A stretch of DNA of 64,000 nucleotides from Phaseolus vulgaris (Eukaryota; Streptophyta; Magnoliopsida; Fabales; Fabaceae), in NCBI RefSeq assembly GCF_000499845.2, contig NC_023751.2:8412335-8476334 (forward strand), given 5' to 3'. The notes under the pieces are model-generated. The model did no database searches. It saw only the letters and a list, made by a program, of their open reading frames with translations, and had not been told where the DNA came from. The position numbers and the translations under genes are program-made. Each line of letters begins with the position of its first letter. The stretch's first letter is position 1. Of this stretch, positions 37,964-50,185 are shown in pieces.

Positions 37964-40900
37964 TCAGTTAGACCAAACATGAACTAGCCCATGCCTATTG
38001 CCAGTATATATCTCATTACGCTCTTCATCGTAGAACAGAGCAGTAATGTCTTCCAAGGCTTCTGCAACTGTGCTCCTCATCTTGGAGCCATGTTTTCGCT
38101 TCCTTGAATTACAACAACCACTTCCTGAAGGATTGCCACAGCAACTGCAATTGTTATCCACTGGAAAGCTGTTGCTTGCTCTTATTTTGGCAAGACACTT
38201 GCCAGTTAAAATGTTGCTGACGTTGATGGAACCTGCTGCATAAAAGAAACAAGCCCAGTCAGTCACTATTGTACCTTTGAAGTTATGCAGGCCTTGGTAA
38301 AATATACACATTGGTCAGAGACATCGCAAACTATTTGTTCAAAACGTAATTTGCTATTACGTGTAACTTTTTGAGATATCAAGTTAAAAATGTAAAAGCA
38401 TTTAGCTAAATCAACCCTTAGGTCTGTCTGATGACCAAGCTTCAACTATAAAAATCTCCCCCTTCGTACCCTCCCATCATAAGATGGATTACAAAAGGAA
38501 ATTTGCTAAGTGGACAGACATGAAAAAGAAGTACCATTTCCTTCGGACAGTGAATCATCAGAATCAGCTTTACAATAGGATATGATAAGATCCTGGTCAC
38601 TGGTTATGTATATATTGTTTGTATTGCAGTCGGGATGCCACAAGAGGTGATCCTCAAACGAAGTTACAAGCTCTCCACGGAAGTTCCACACGGCCACAGT
38701 TCGATTTCGAAACGTCAGGAATAATTGATTTTCGTATAAAAAGATAAATGCAGATGGTGTCATAAATTCACTTCTGCAAACCTCTGTCAGCTCAAAAGTC
38801 CGCACCTAAAATTATTTAAAAGTCACAGTTGGATGTAGAATGTTCACACAATGCAGGTAAAGGAGAAAATTACTTACATCAAGAATCTGGAGGTTCTCAT
38901 TTTCTTGCTTGACAAGTAGCTTTTCATTGAACTGTTCAATAAAATCTACCTTCTTATTACGATAAAGGAGATGGGTGAATGACTTCAAAACAGTACCATC
39001 TTCTATTGAAAGGATTTTAAGTGGAACATGGCTACTTGCTTTAGCAAAAATCAACAACATGATTCCCGGACTAAAATAATCATCAAACAGAACAAAAGGA
39101 GCGTTAATAAAGCAGGACCACCCAAAGAAACTATAAAATGAAGAAAAAAATAATATATCTTACAAGTTTAATACCTAATGTGATAGAATTTCAGAAACTT
39201 GTGCATGGTCATAGACCACTACATCTATGGAAATGTTTAGTAAAAGTGAAAGTAAATACAAGCACATCAAGAAAAATTACCTGATCTTAATCTCTTGGAC
39301 ATTTTTATCAGAAATTGAGTACAGCATCGTGTAGTTTTTGAGGTCAAATACCTTGTATATACTACAGTATTGAAAAGAAAGACAATTATCACCATCAAAA
39401 AAGCCTTGACATATTACATGATTATATCCCCACACAGAAGTATCAGATCAGCAAAACACTTACCTATCTTGAGCAGAGTATGTTAATACCTTCCCATTTA
39501 CATCATCAAACTCTACAAAACCTGGCCACTTAAGAGACTCGGATTCGAAAAGAGCAAAGCCAGCATCTGGTTTACCCCTCCTTATGTATCTGCGAAGGAC
39601 ACAAAATCTTAGCAAAGATCAGAATTCAAACTTGGACATCCAACTAGAGCTAGTAACTGCCTTTCTTTTAGTTATTGGCCAACTTGAGCAGGTTTGATCT
39701 CTATCTTTCTCTTTTGATAGTGGGGAGCAGGGTTTTAAGCATTCAAAGTGGACCCTGGCTGCTGTAGTAGAGCAGTTTAGTGTACCAGCTGTAGCAGACT
39801 GAATGCCAGACATTGCGAAGATTACCCGCACTATGTGTTGATTCCAAAAAGCCCTCTAAACAGAGGTTAGGGCTTTGGGAAAATACTTTTGGGACTTTGA
39901 TTTGCAAAAAGAAATCGACATTGTGTAATAGCAGTAAAATGATAAAGAAAAAGACTTGGATTTAGAAGATCATGATTGATGATTCCTGTCTAGAAAAAGA
40001 AAAGCAGAGAGAAGATGGAGGAGGAAAACAGAAAGTGTTGCTGGAAAATGGAGATGGTTGATGGTTGCGGGAAACAAAATGCGTCACCAGAAACATGCTA
40101 GATTTGCACACAGGAGACTAGAAGGAAAAAATAACTTACGAGGGTATCTTCCCCTCTGAAGGTTGATGCACAACTGCAACCCCGAAAATACCCCCGTTCA
40201 CAATATTAAAACAATAACATTTTAAAGATTTCATTCAAATCTTGGGAGTTTTCTACTTCAACATCATGATTGTAATCATTATTCCACATTGAGATAGCAG
40301 CTGTGATGGCTCACCACTAAACCTAGACATTGCAGTCTCATTGTAGTGACTAGGGGGCACTTTGGCACCGTAGCACCACTATTGACAACCTACCATTATA
40401 TTAACTATATAAAAGATTTCAGAATAGTCTCTATCCCGCTTTAGTGTTTTGGGGGCCAACAGCTATAAGACGCTACAAAAAACAAAGAAAAATACGTACT
40501 CAATCCTTGTGCTCCTGCATTTCAAAGAACTGTAACCATCTGAAGCATATACAGAAACTGTGATAAGTGAATCGTTATTTTTGTTATAAAACAGACTTCT
40601 TATAACTTCATCGGGACTGACATTCAAAAAGCATATCCTTTGATTGGTCTCTGCATCAAACAAGAGATACACGTCACATATACATATATCCATTTTAAAG
40701 TTGCAAAACTAATTGAAAAACGAACATATGACAGATATTAATACTACCTCTGCTGAATGCTGCGCAAACACCTGATTGTGCAAGAGCAAAAACAATATCT
40801 CGTGCTGCTACAATCTCAATAATCTTTGATCTTTTTCTCAGAAACGGTAACACCATGGTTGAAGGACCCTTTGGATCATGTGTATCATATTCCTCCTGTA

Positions 40901-41722
40901 AACAAAAAATCGGACATATAACACCAATAGCGGGGAAAATGGGCATGCGTAAGTAAAGTACACATCTAACTATCAAAACAGGAGGAACGGAAGACTCTTC
41001 GACATCAATGATTTAAAACCTACCACACCCGAGCATGGGGAATGACAAACAAAAACGCCACACCACTTTTCTATTCCAATTATCTCATGTTTCAAGCTAA
41101 AGTATCGAGAATGCAATCAAGCAGCAGTGTAAGACTAGTGGTCTAGTCCTTACCATCTGTTAAACCACCAAATACACACCAAAAGAGTTACTGAAAAACA
41201 AAAACAAAAACAAAACAAAAACTATGTTATCCACAGTCAACCGAGTCATTCTGTATCCAACAAACAAACCTTCAATCCACCAGTAGCTTACTGGCCTTGA
41301 AATCTTACAAATTACAGACAACAAAACAAGATTCTGCTTAATTTTTGTGCTATAAAATTATGGTACAAGCACTAAACAACACTATTACACGAATTTAAAA
41401 TCGGATCCAGCAAAAAAATTTACACGCCACAGCCCTAACCAAATATTCCATTCGCAGCAGTAGGATTCGGACAGCAACTTTTAAAAAGTGAATAAAATAA
41501 CAAATGTTAGGGAAATGGGACCTGTAAGCGGATATTCCGGAATCTCTCCTGAGCATCGCTCATGGTGAACGCGCGATCACGCTTGGAGCTGATTTCGCGT
41601 CTCTGAAGTTTCTTGACGCTGTTGACGAAACCATCCGCTGCACGCGGCCTCTTCTTGGCAGCAACGATCCTTCGACCGCAGCAAGGTCGTGGGCTCACAG
41701 TAATTCTCCTGCCACCTTCCAT
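37964..41722 (-). CDS. Transducin/WD40-repeat-like protein, 480 aa
   Basis: Exons in transcript order: 41722-41522, 40895-40748, 40650-40500, 39589-39464, 39361-39281, 39070-38878, 38805-38535, 38235-37964 (stop TGA). They sum to 1443 nt, 480 aa, with every junction in frame. The N-terminus is basic (RPCCGRRIVAAKKRPR), followed by SKRDRAFTMSDAQERFRNI. The body is a chain of beta-propeller-like strands (GVCAAFSRETNQRICFLNVS; LFLTFRNRTVAVWNFRGELV) ending in EIYTGNRHGLVHVWSN, a typical WD-repeat terminus. A Cys-rich insertion NNCSCCGNPSGSGCCNS followed by RKRKHG sits in the last exon and could be a disordered nuclear-localising loop. It is a conserved plant family of unknown function; no enzymatic motif is seen. 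The start is the first in-frame ATG. Confidence 0.85.
39590..40499. other. Intron 3 of the WD40-like gene
   Basis: Non-coding, 0.9 kb. Segments near 39726-39800 (GCAGGGTTTTAAGC, GCTGCTGTAGTAGAGCAG) and 40270-40390 (GCAGCTGTGATGGC, CCGTAGCACCACTATTGAC) have the look of plant hAT-type MITE debris, but matching ends were not found. Confidence 0.3.
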
Positions 41723-41980
41723 TTCCTCAGAGGGGAAGCTGCCGCATCGGCTACCTCAGCTGAATGCAACCCTAACTCTTCGCTCCCCGTAACAGGGACC
41801 ACCAAAATTAGGGTTTCGTGAATCGGTGGGAAGCAACGATGGAGAGGTGTGTGTTGTATGATGAATGTCTGAGTGAAGAAGAATAGAAACGGAGTCAAGG
41901 TGTTCAACGGGCGTCGATCCCGTTTCAAAAATCCGAATTTGGATTCTCTTTTTCTCTTCACTCTCACCGCTTTCCAACGC

Positions 41981-41987
41981 TTATATA
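41981..41987 (-). promoter_or_regulatory. Probable TATA box of the WD40-like gene
   Basis: On the minus strand the sequence reads ACATATATAAGCG, about 260 bp upstream of the ATG at 41722. That implies a leader of roughly 230 nt if transcription starts about 30 bp downstream. Confidence 0.5.
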
Positions 41988-42887
41988 TGTGAGAGAATTA
42001 AAATACAGAGATGTCCATTCAATGTCTTATATGCTTTTTTAATACTCATTATATCCTCTCTCATTCTCTTATATGTGTTTATTAATATTTTATTATTTTT
42101 CTATGTATCTATTAATTTCATTGTTGTATCATGAGATTTTACATATTTGAATTTAGACATTTATGGAAGAATGTTTTCTAGTCAACGTAATATCAAGTTG
42201 TGATTTTTACTTCACAGAGAAAAAAAAAAATTCTAAATAAAGAAGGAATGAGATATCATGAAGAAAATAGTTAGTTTTACGAAAGGGTTTTGTAAGAAAA
42301 CAAAGTTTATCTCAATAAAAGATGTATCTCTTGGTATAAAGAATGAGTAAGATATTTGTAAATAGTTTGAGATTTTTGGGAGTTATGGAATTGAAAGTGA
42401 GATACTCATTTATTAGAGATCTTGTAATCAAACTTTTGAGAAAGATCAATGATTATAATATAATGAATGCTAGGTTGAAAATAGTGTCACATGTTGTATT
42501 GTTGTGCATATGGATGAAGTTTTATTTCTCACTAAGATTAATTATATGATTTGAGATAAAAAGTGGTGGAGATGTGTCCTTGAAACATTTCAAGATGAGT
42601 CTCAACATCTCACAAGAGTTCTTTTTTGAAAACTCTCACAAACATGAAGAGAATAGAAACTTTCAAAGAACAAGATTATTTATCTATCCACAAATTTTTT
42701 ATAAAAAATAAGTGATAAAAAACAGTTTCACATGGGTAAAATACGAATATTTCATATTTATTTATCTTGGAGAGTTTAGGTCCTAACACCTATTATCACT
42801 ATTTGGAGAATAAAGTATTAAAAAAAACTAGCATGCACAAGAATACTTGCACTAGTTATTTGAAAAACATGCAAAAATGGTCGAATA
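41988..42887. other. AT-rich intergenic DNA upstream of the WD40-like gene
   Basis: No gene recognised. Open frame 42343-42549 has no domain. This marks the change from the gene-bearing half to the transposon-rich half of the window. Confidence 0.45.
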
Positions 42888-43895
42888 AAACACTATATAA
42901 TTCTTAGTTTTTTTTTAAATCGTAAGTTTTTCCAATAAGTTAACATATTATTGGTGTATTGAAACGAACTAGTATCTTAGTACATGTTGTTTCTCTTTTT
43001 TTCTTTAATCTAAAACTAATCTTACAAATATTTTTTTTTTCTTTGAAAAGTAAAATAAAAAGTTTGTGAGTGGAAAAAAAATAGAAACACAACTCAACCC
43101 ACTTTTGTGTTACTTTTACACTAACACTTTGGTATTAGAGCTAAATTTGTAAAGGGGTTTATCACTATAACAAAAGTTAGATAAAAAAAATTCTAGATGT
43201 AAATAATGTATATGACTGAATGGACATTTCTTAGTGATTTTTCTATTTTTAATGGAAATTACTATAACTACTTGAAGAAATATATGTAAAGTTTATGAAT
43301 AGATAAATCATTCCAAAAGAAGATATCATGATTATAAATTTAGAATCATAGTACATCAAGAAAAATAAAATATAAAAGCAAGGTACATCATCAACTTAGT
43401 GTTGAATAACAACACTACATAATCCTTAGTTTTTTGGTGAAATTGTAAGTTTTTCCAATAACATAACATATTATTGGTGTATTGAAATGAATTAGTATAC
43501 AAACCTTTATTTCAATTTTTTACTCTTTCCTTCTTTAATCTAAAACTAATCTTACAAATAATTTTTTTTCTTTGAAAAGTAAAATAAAAAGTTTGTGAGT
43601 GGAAAAAAATTTAGAAACACAACTCAACCCACTTTTGTGTTACTTTTACACTAACACTTTGGTATTAGAGCTAAATTTTTAAAGGGGTTGATCACTATAA
43701 CAAGGGTTGAGTTAGGCTTAAAGTCCACTTCGTAATAAACTACTATATCTACTTGAAGAAAAAGATGAAAATATATGCTAAGTTTATCAATAAGTATGAG
43801 GTAAATCATTCTAAAAGAAAATATCATGATTATAAAGTTAGAATCATAGTACATTCGAGAAAAATAAAATATAAAAGCAAGGTACATCATCAACT
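42888..43895 (+). mobile_element. Tandemly duplicated copia leader/gag remnant
   Basis: Two head-to-tail copies, about 42888-43400 and 43409-43895, share long phrases, including CATATTATTGGTGTATTGAA, then TTTTGTGTTACTTTTACAC, then TGGTATTAGAGC at 43130-43141 and 43660-43671. That word is one mismatch from the copia tRNA-Met primer-binding site. Copy 1 then reads in one frame as FNGNYYNY, resembling the start of copia Gag. Both continue through AGAATCATAGTACAT to AAGCAAGGTACATCATC. All frames are broken. Copy 2 carries an inverted fragment at 43704-43735 where copy 1 has the Gag-like start. Confidence 0.6.
43704..43735 (-). repeat. 32-bp inverted fragment of the LTR at 48266-48399
   Basis: The 32 bp beginning GGGTTGAGTTAGGCTT and ending CACTTCGTAA are the exact reverse complement of 48281-48312 inside the solo-LTR-like element 4.6 kb away. 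Only this piece is present. Confidence 0.85.
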
Positions 43896-43991
43896 ATATA
43901 TTTATCTAAAATTTAAATATAATAAATATTGTAAGTACAAAACTATAAAAAAAAAGTCTTTAAGATGTCATTCGAAAACACTCGTGGAGAG

Positions 43992-44289
43992 ATAATATAT
44001 ATGAAATGTTTAAGACGAGAAATGACTAAAACTCTTGATGAATTGTTTAGTACATTTTAAATATTACCGAAGAACTTCAAAACTTTAAAATAGAGTACTT
44101 GAGAATCCAACAACATGGAAATCTTAAATAACATAACAAAATAATATATATGAAATGTTTAAGACGAGAAATGACTAAAACTCTTGATGAATTGTTTAGT
44201 ACATTTTAAATATTACCGAAGAACTTCAAAACTTTAAAATAGAGTACTTGAGAATCCAACAACATGGAAATCTTAAATAACATAACAAA
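43992..44289. repeat. Identical 149-bp tandem duplication
   Basis: Positions 43992-44140 and 44141-44289 read the same base for base by eye, starting ATAATATATATGAAATG and ending AACATAACAAA. One frame gives EMTKTLDELFSTF before a stop, compatible with copia Gag debris. Complete identity in an otherwise eroded remnant suggests a very recent duplication or an assembly artefact. Confidence 0.93.
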
Positions 44290-44405
44290 ATTATGTAAAT
44301 TAAATCAGGAGTCATAATTAAAGATAGAAATACAAAAATAATGATAAATAATATACTTATTTTAAACATTATATGCTCATGAAATACATTTTATAAAAAA
44401 AAAAT

Positions 44406-44860
44406 CACTACAAAAAATCAATAAATAGTAATCAAATTTAGAAACAAAAAATAATTAGTCACTATATTAACTAAATTAGATACTAATTTAGAGACGAAAA
44501 AATTATTAGTATCTAAAGTGATTTTTATTAATAAAAAATTATAAAATAGTTTATAAATTGATATCTAAATTAGCTACTTAGATTTTAGTTATTAATATTT
44601 TAAATTTTAAATTGGTCTCTAAAATACTAATAGAGACTAATTTATAATATAAAGTAGTAAGTAGCTAAAACCTTGTTAACTAAGGATTAGATATCAATTT
44701 AGAAACTATTTTATAAAAAATTTATTAATAATAAAAATTAATTTATTTATTAATAGTGTTTTAGTTTATAAAATAATTTTTATTTTACTAAAATAATAAC
44801 TAATTATTTTGATTTTTAAAATTATTTTTCATTTAATAATTATCTTATTATCTTGTAGTG
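44406..44860. mobile_element. Short CACTA-type MITE
   Basis: The left end is CACTACAAAAAATC and the right end TTATCTTGTAGTG, giving CACTACAA inverted termini. Sub-terminal words such as ACTAATTTAGAGAC and GAGACTAATTTA are repeated in both orientations, as in legume CACTA MITEs. No 3-bp target duplication is visible (AAT left, TGC right). Confidence 0.65.
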
Positions 44861-45365
44861 TGCAAACTTCTTAACCATGTAAGGAAGTAAACTTAAACTA
44901 AGTAACTCTTATAAAATTTATAAAATAGCTAAGAATTATTACAAAATTTAGAAAATACTAGAATATGATATTAAAGACTCGTCAAAATACTTAAATAAAT
45001 ATACAACTTTAACGAATCAAAAGTTTAAGAAAATGTTTTAAAAAAAGAAAAGTATACATACTAAAATAAACACAAACTATTTTACTAGAGAAATAACAAA
45101 TACAGCACCTGCAGATACTTGCATATCATTTTCTTTAATTGTATTCCAGGACATAAACAGTTCAGATTATTTGTTTTATGAATTTAATCACTTAAACAAT
45201 AAATTAATAATAATAAAACTTCATATTTCAACTTTCAATTGCTCTACTCTTCGCAAAATAGAGAAAATATTTAACTTTGAAATTTGGAATCCAAAAGCAT
45301 GTACAGACTTTTCCCTTATTTACTTAAATAACATACTTAAACAAACCTACTCAGTGCATTGTGAT

Positions 45366-45413
<48 letters not shown>

Positions 45414-45572
45414 CACTTCAAAAAGAACTTTTCATAGTCCAATAAATGATGACGTGCAGTGGGAACTTTTTAATTCCAATTATTTGAGGATACAACTTTA
45501 ATAATTCCAAACAAATCACTTCTCCTTATTTGCAATGCAGAAATATTGATATTTTTTTTATATTTTTTTTCT
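44861..45572. other. Spacer with a (TA)n microsatellite
   Basis: AT-rich and non-coding. A perfect (TA)n run of about 20 units occupies 45370-45411. An open frame at 45171-45437 runs through that microsatellite (repeated YI/IY) and is not a gene. Confidence 0.6.
45370..45411. repeat. (TA)20 microsatellite
   Basis: Uninterrupted TA dinucleotide run of about 41-42 bp. Confidence 0.97.
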
Positions 45573-45691
45573 CACTACAAGAAAAATTAAAAGTTTTAAT
45601 TACAAAAGACTAATGATAAATATAAAAATTGTAATTATTAATATATTATTTATGATTATTGTTTTTTTATCACTAATATTGTTTATAATAA

Positions 45692-46874
45692 TGACAGAAT
45701 CCCTCACGAACAGAACTTCCATTTCTTTGTCTCTCCATCTCTCCCTTTTATCTTCTCTCTTGATTTCTCACTCCATACTTCATCTATTTTAGAATCTGAT
45801 CGGACCACGTTGTAGCTGGCAAGTTAAGGAACATTTCTACCCGATCAAATTTTTAAACAGAGTAAGTTCATTTTTGCTTTAAAGTTCCTTTGTTCTCTAT
45901 TTTTCCTTAGGATTTAGTCATCAATCTTGGTGGGGTCAGTTGAGAAGTTTAATTTTTAATAACACCCTACGATAGAAGATCTGAATGCGGAAGGGACATA
46001 GTCCCAATATTCAATTTCTCTTGCAGGATGTTGTTTGTTTATATATTATTTAAATTTGTAAAAATATTAGATTTTAATGGTTTAATATTTAAGGTGTTGT
46101 TTTTTATGTTAATTACGCTTTTGAATGTTGTGGATCGTGTTTGGAATGATATTGTATGATGAAATGGTGTGGAATTGAATTCATACATTTGAGATAATGT
46201 ATGGACTGATGTTTGTTGTGTATTAAGTATTGATGTCTATGTGGTAACAGAGATCTCCGAGCTTCACTGATGATCTAAGTCACATAGACTAAGATATCAA
46301 GTGGTGAGAAGTTGATGGGAGAGTTCATGCACACCGTGACATATGAGATGCACGGCTTGGGTTGTATTGAACTTACCCTGATCCTTTCTGTTGGATTCGC
46401 TGGTAATCTTTGGATCAGGTGTTAGTCTCTAGTAGGACTTACTTAATACGGGTCTTCTGGAAGACGTTGTTTGTTGAATATTCTGGATGCGTAGATCCAT
46501 GTGAGATCTATGTGATTATTTTATTGTTGAGATTTGAAGAAGATTGAATAATTTGAGAAATTGATTATGTAACTTGATTTTCTCTTTTGATTTAATTGTG
46601 TATATTATAAAATTCTATTTTCACTAGCTTACCCTTGCTTTTCTTGTTGTGTTTGAACTGCGATGATTGTACTACGTACACGAGCAGATGATTTTACAAG
46701 TGTTTAAGGATCTGAAGAGCTTTAGGGTGTTGATTTTGAAACTTATATTGTAAATATTTGTATTTCTATATGTCATAATCATTTATTAGAAATGTTTTGA
46801 AAAATTTTATGCTTGTATAGAAATATGTAGAACTTGTATTGTAATAGTTAGATGTTATTTTCCGAGGTGTTACA
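45692..46874 (-). repeat. LTR-like block inside the CACTA element
   Basis: Read on the minus strand it starts TGTAACACCTCGGAAAAT, a style common to plant LTRs, and ends GGGATTCTGTCA, so TG...CA termini. Flanking 5-mers AATAA (left) and AAGAA (right) agree at 4 of 5. The part at 45720-45960 has a diverged inverse copy at about 59225-59510. No coding capacity. A solo LTR is the simplest reading, but boundaries are tentative. Confidence 0.45.
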
Positions 46875-47141
46875 AAGAACACATAAATAATTACTAAAAA
46901 GTGATATAATAAAATTATTTTTCTTAAAATAAAAATATAGTTAATATAAAAGTTATTAAATAAAGCTAGTCAAAGTAAACAAGGAATTAAATCAATTATT
47001 GGCACTAAATCAATTGTCCAAAAGGCATTTGAAATGGTAATGTTGTTTTATATGATTTCTTTATGTTTCACATATAAAAGTTTGTTTTGTTCTTTTATTT
47101 AATGTATCATTATATTACCTTATTTATTTGTTTTGAATAGA

Positions 47142-47760
47142 AAGAAGAATTAAAAAGTGAGGAATGGCCGAATGCAATGGAAGTATGGAAGGCTACACGT
47201 ATGAGATCTGATGGCACTTGGTGTATTCCTAATGGAGAAGAAATTATGGTAAGTAAAAAAAAGTAGTGTAATGATTTAATTCAATGCTAGTTGCCAATGT
47301 TAATTATTTTTTGTTAACATTGTGTAGGAAAATTTGAAAAATGTGAGTGAAGTGTATGGAGAAGAAATTTCAAAAGCACCTATGCCATTGATTCAACATT
47401 TTTCATATGTACTAGGAACAAAACCAAATCACTCACAAGGTATAGGAAGTGTATCAATGGCAAAAAGACATGCACAAAGACAGCTTATTTAAAGTCAAAT
47501 GGAGAATGAACAAAAAAGAGCAAATGATTTAGAGTTAGAAGTACAAAATTTGACTAGCATAATCCAACAGTAGGAAGAGGCTAACAATCAACTTCAAAGT
47601 GAACTACAATCTCAACGTCAATTAATTGAAGATCAAAATCTTTCAATGAAAACTCAACATGATCAAATGAAGCAAGAAATTGAAAGGGAGATGAAACGTC
47701 AAATGGCTACTCTACTAGGAGCTTTATCATTTAACAATTCAAATGTTCCTTCAAATACTG
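47142..47760 (+). pseudogene. Broken Ptta/En/Spm plant transposase gene of the CACTA element
   Basis: Two exon-like blocks follow AATAG and TGTGTAG acceptors: 47142-47249 (EEWPNAMEVWKATRMRSDGT, then WCIPNGEEIM) and about 47329-47760 (KNVSEVYGEEISKAPMP, QHFSYVLGTKPNHSQG), then a coiled-coil tail (QLQSELQSQRQLIEDQ, REMKRQMATLLGAL). This layout matches the C-terminal region of plant Ptta/En/Spm (Transposase_24-type) proteins. Two in-frame stops (after RQLI and after SIIQQ) disable it. Only the end of the family's usual protein is present. The frame is otherwise open. Confidence 0.65.
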
Positions 47761-48265
47761 TAAGTTTTGTTATGTTGTTCCATTACTATGTCTATAATTA
47801 CATTTTATATTTCTAAAATATTATTAATTATTTTTTTATTGCTTTGGAAATATCCTATGAGTAGAAAAAACTTTTAGTCGTGATGACCCCAAGAAGTCCT
47901 AAAACACCTCTCTAATCCTCCCAATTGGTCTCCCTATATAGTTTATAAAGGGTCACTCCAACTGATATATAAATCATGGAATCTTTTAAACTCTTACTGC
48001 AGTAAAAACATTACATACATACAAATGAGACTAATGTTTTGGTTGCAATTTTTAACCCTTAAACCTTGATATTAGCTAGGACTATGTAGTTACATGCCAC
48101 TACTTTGTATCATTCTTTTCTTTGCACTTTTTCTTTTGATGAGATTTAATCATGTATGATTGAGATGACGATGAGGATGAAATGGTGGACAAGGACAAAT
48201 GATACAAGGAAGACAATGTGCAAGTCTCTAATTTCTCAATCCTGACTGATTTCTGATGACCCTCT

Positions 48266-48399
48266 TGTTGGAGAATTTTGTTACGAAGTGGACTTTAAGC
48301 CTAACTCAACCCCATAAAACCGGCTCATAGGGTTGAGGTTTGCACCCACTTATATACAATGAAAGACTCTAATCTTTAGTCGATGTGGGATCTCCAACA
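48266..48399. repeat. 134-bp solo-LTR/TRIM-like element
   Basis: Starts TGTTGGAGA and ends TCTCCAACA, perfect 9-bp inverted termini of LTR type. It contains AAAACCGGCTCATAGG and CGATGTGGGATCTCCAACA, phrases recurrent in legume genomes. Flanks CCTCT and AATTT do not form a target duplication. It lies inside the CACTA element, so it is younger than it or was captured. Confidence 0.6.
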
Positions 48400-49997
48400 A
48401 ATTTGTTTTAGAATTATGGTCTGCTTGAATCTGAGATCATAAACATTGGTTCAGGATAGTTTGCTGGAGATATACCAGCATCGTCTAATATGATGGTTTG
48501 GTGTAGATGTTGGTTTGGTGTGGAAGCTGGTGTTAAATGTTGGATGCTGGATTATTTGTAGATATGGCAGCAGCTTTTGAAGCCCAAATTGTGTAAGGAA
48601 TACATGTAATCACTGGTCAAAGGAATATAATGGAAATGGAGATGTAGAATTGATGATTTAGGATTTAGTATAGGGTAGTCAGGTGCCATTCTCTTGAAGG
48701 TTTGTTGCATAATTTTGCAGCAATAGCTACATCTCAAATTTACATGATATTCATGTTTAAAATTTTGGTTGTTACCTATATTATTTGTGTCCCGATTAAA
48801 TTAAAAAATTTCACTGTAGATAAAAAAAAAAGAGTGGAAAACTCTTGTAATTCAAAGTGAAAGTTACCATTTGCTATGAAAACTCTACACTATTAAAAAT
48901 GAGAGATCAAACTTTAAATGTCTACCAAATACAATAGATTTGGTTCTTATTTAAATTTTTCATTATGTCCATAATTTTATCTTTATATTTCTAAAATATA
49001 ATTAATATTTTTATTGATATTAATGATTTATTTTATTTATTTTGCAGGATCAAAATGCTTGAAGATACTACATATAATTTATTGTTATTTTTTTTAAATA
49101 CATGTAGTTAAAATATTGTCCAGTAGAATGGGTTCCTATTAAAGATTATTGTTAGATATTTTAGTTATTGTATTTGTAATTATTGTTAGATATTTTAGTT
49201 CTTGTATTTGAAATTATTGTTGGATATTTTATTTTGGTATTTTGAATGTAATGGATATTTTATATTTATATTTTATGTTTATTTATTTTAATTATTATAT
49301 TTTGAAATTTAAAATATAATTTGCCTATTAATTATCACATGATATTTATTTGTGACAATTACACGCTATCATAATTTCTAACAATAATGATACAATATTA
49401 ATAATTAATAACTAATTCTCATATACTAATTATTATTGTAAATTAATAATAGTAACAACTAGTGACAATTAATGTATTTATATATTTGTGATATTATATT
49501 ATTGTCACTACTACCACGTAGCATATACTAGTGACAATTAATGTATCACTATTGTCTTATATATTTGTGATATCGTATTATTATTGTGACTATTACATAT
49601 AATTACTAGTGATAATTATTTTTGTCACAATAACATTTAGTTTTAGTGACATTTAAAATTATTGTCACAATTATAACAGTGACAAGAGTACTAGTGACAA
49701 TTTAATTATTGTCACAAGATATTAATAGTGACATATTTATAGTATTTAGTGATGAATATGTATATCACTAAAACTAATTTTTCTTGTAGTGTCTTTACGA
49801 TCCTTTTAATAATAAAATTATGTATTTTTAATAAAAATTAACATAAATAAAATTTTAAAATAATAATATACTTGATTGTCATTGTAGGAACTAATTGAAG
49901 GAAATAAGAGAAGACAAAAAGTTGTAGCAACTGATTGAACGTAATTGTACAAAATTGCAAAACTAATATTATTCATTTCGATTTACTCAATCATATA

Positions 49998-50185
49998 TAT
50001 AATAAAATTACAATTACTGAAAGCTATAAAATAGTAATACTAACAGGCCTGTAAACTGACAATTAATGCAATATAACGGTAAAATAGTTTAAGGATAATA
50101 AAATTAGAATTAATAATAATAATATATGAATTAATAACCAACATCCTCCCTTAATTCTGATTTGGAACAACTTTCCGAATTTGAG
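49998..50185 (-). repeat. Left direct repeat (LTR plus 3' internal end) of the copia remnant
   Basis: Matches 53308-53495. On the minus strand it reads VPNQN-stop, a purine tract AAGGGAGGA, then TGTTGGTTATTAATTC, i.e. polypurine tract followed by an LTR start. The LTR part is about 150 bp. Confidence 0.75.

Larger units (their letters stand above)
45573..49791 (+). mobile_element. 4.2-kb CACTA (En/Spm) element with TCT target duplication
   Basis: The left end CACTACAAGAAAAATTA and right end TAATTTTTCTTGTAGTG are perfect inverse complements over 17 bp. The 3 bp outside are TCT on both sides (45570-45572 and 49792-49794), the CACTA target-site length. The right 450 bp carry many sub-terminal AGTGACAATTA and TTATTGTCAC words in both orientations; the left end has far fewer, probably because of later insertions. 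Inside are a broken Ptta/En/Spm-type gene, an LTR-like block at 45692-46874 and a solo-LTR-like element at 48266-48399. No TNP2-type transposase is present, so it is non-autonomous. Confidence 0.85.

Noticed and set aside
41695..41977. Possible upstream open frames in the WD40-like leader
   Set aside because: They begin at GTG or TTG rather than ATG, so they are not convincing upstream frames in a plant mRNA.
45171..45437. 88-aa open frame
   Set aside because: Passes through a (TA)n microsatellite giving alternating Tyr/Ile.
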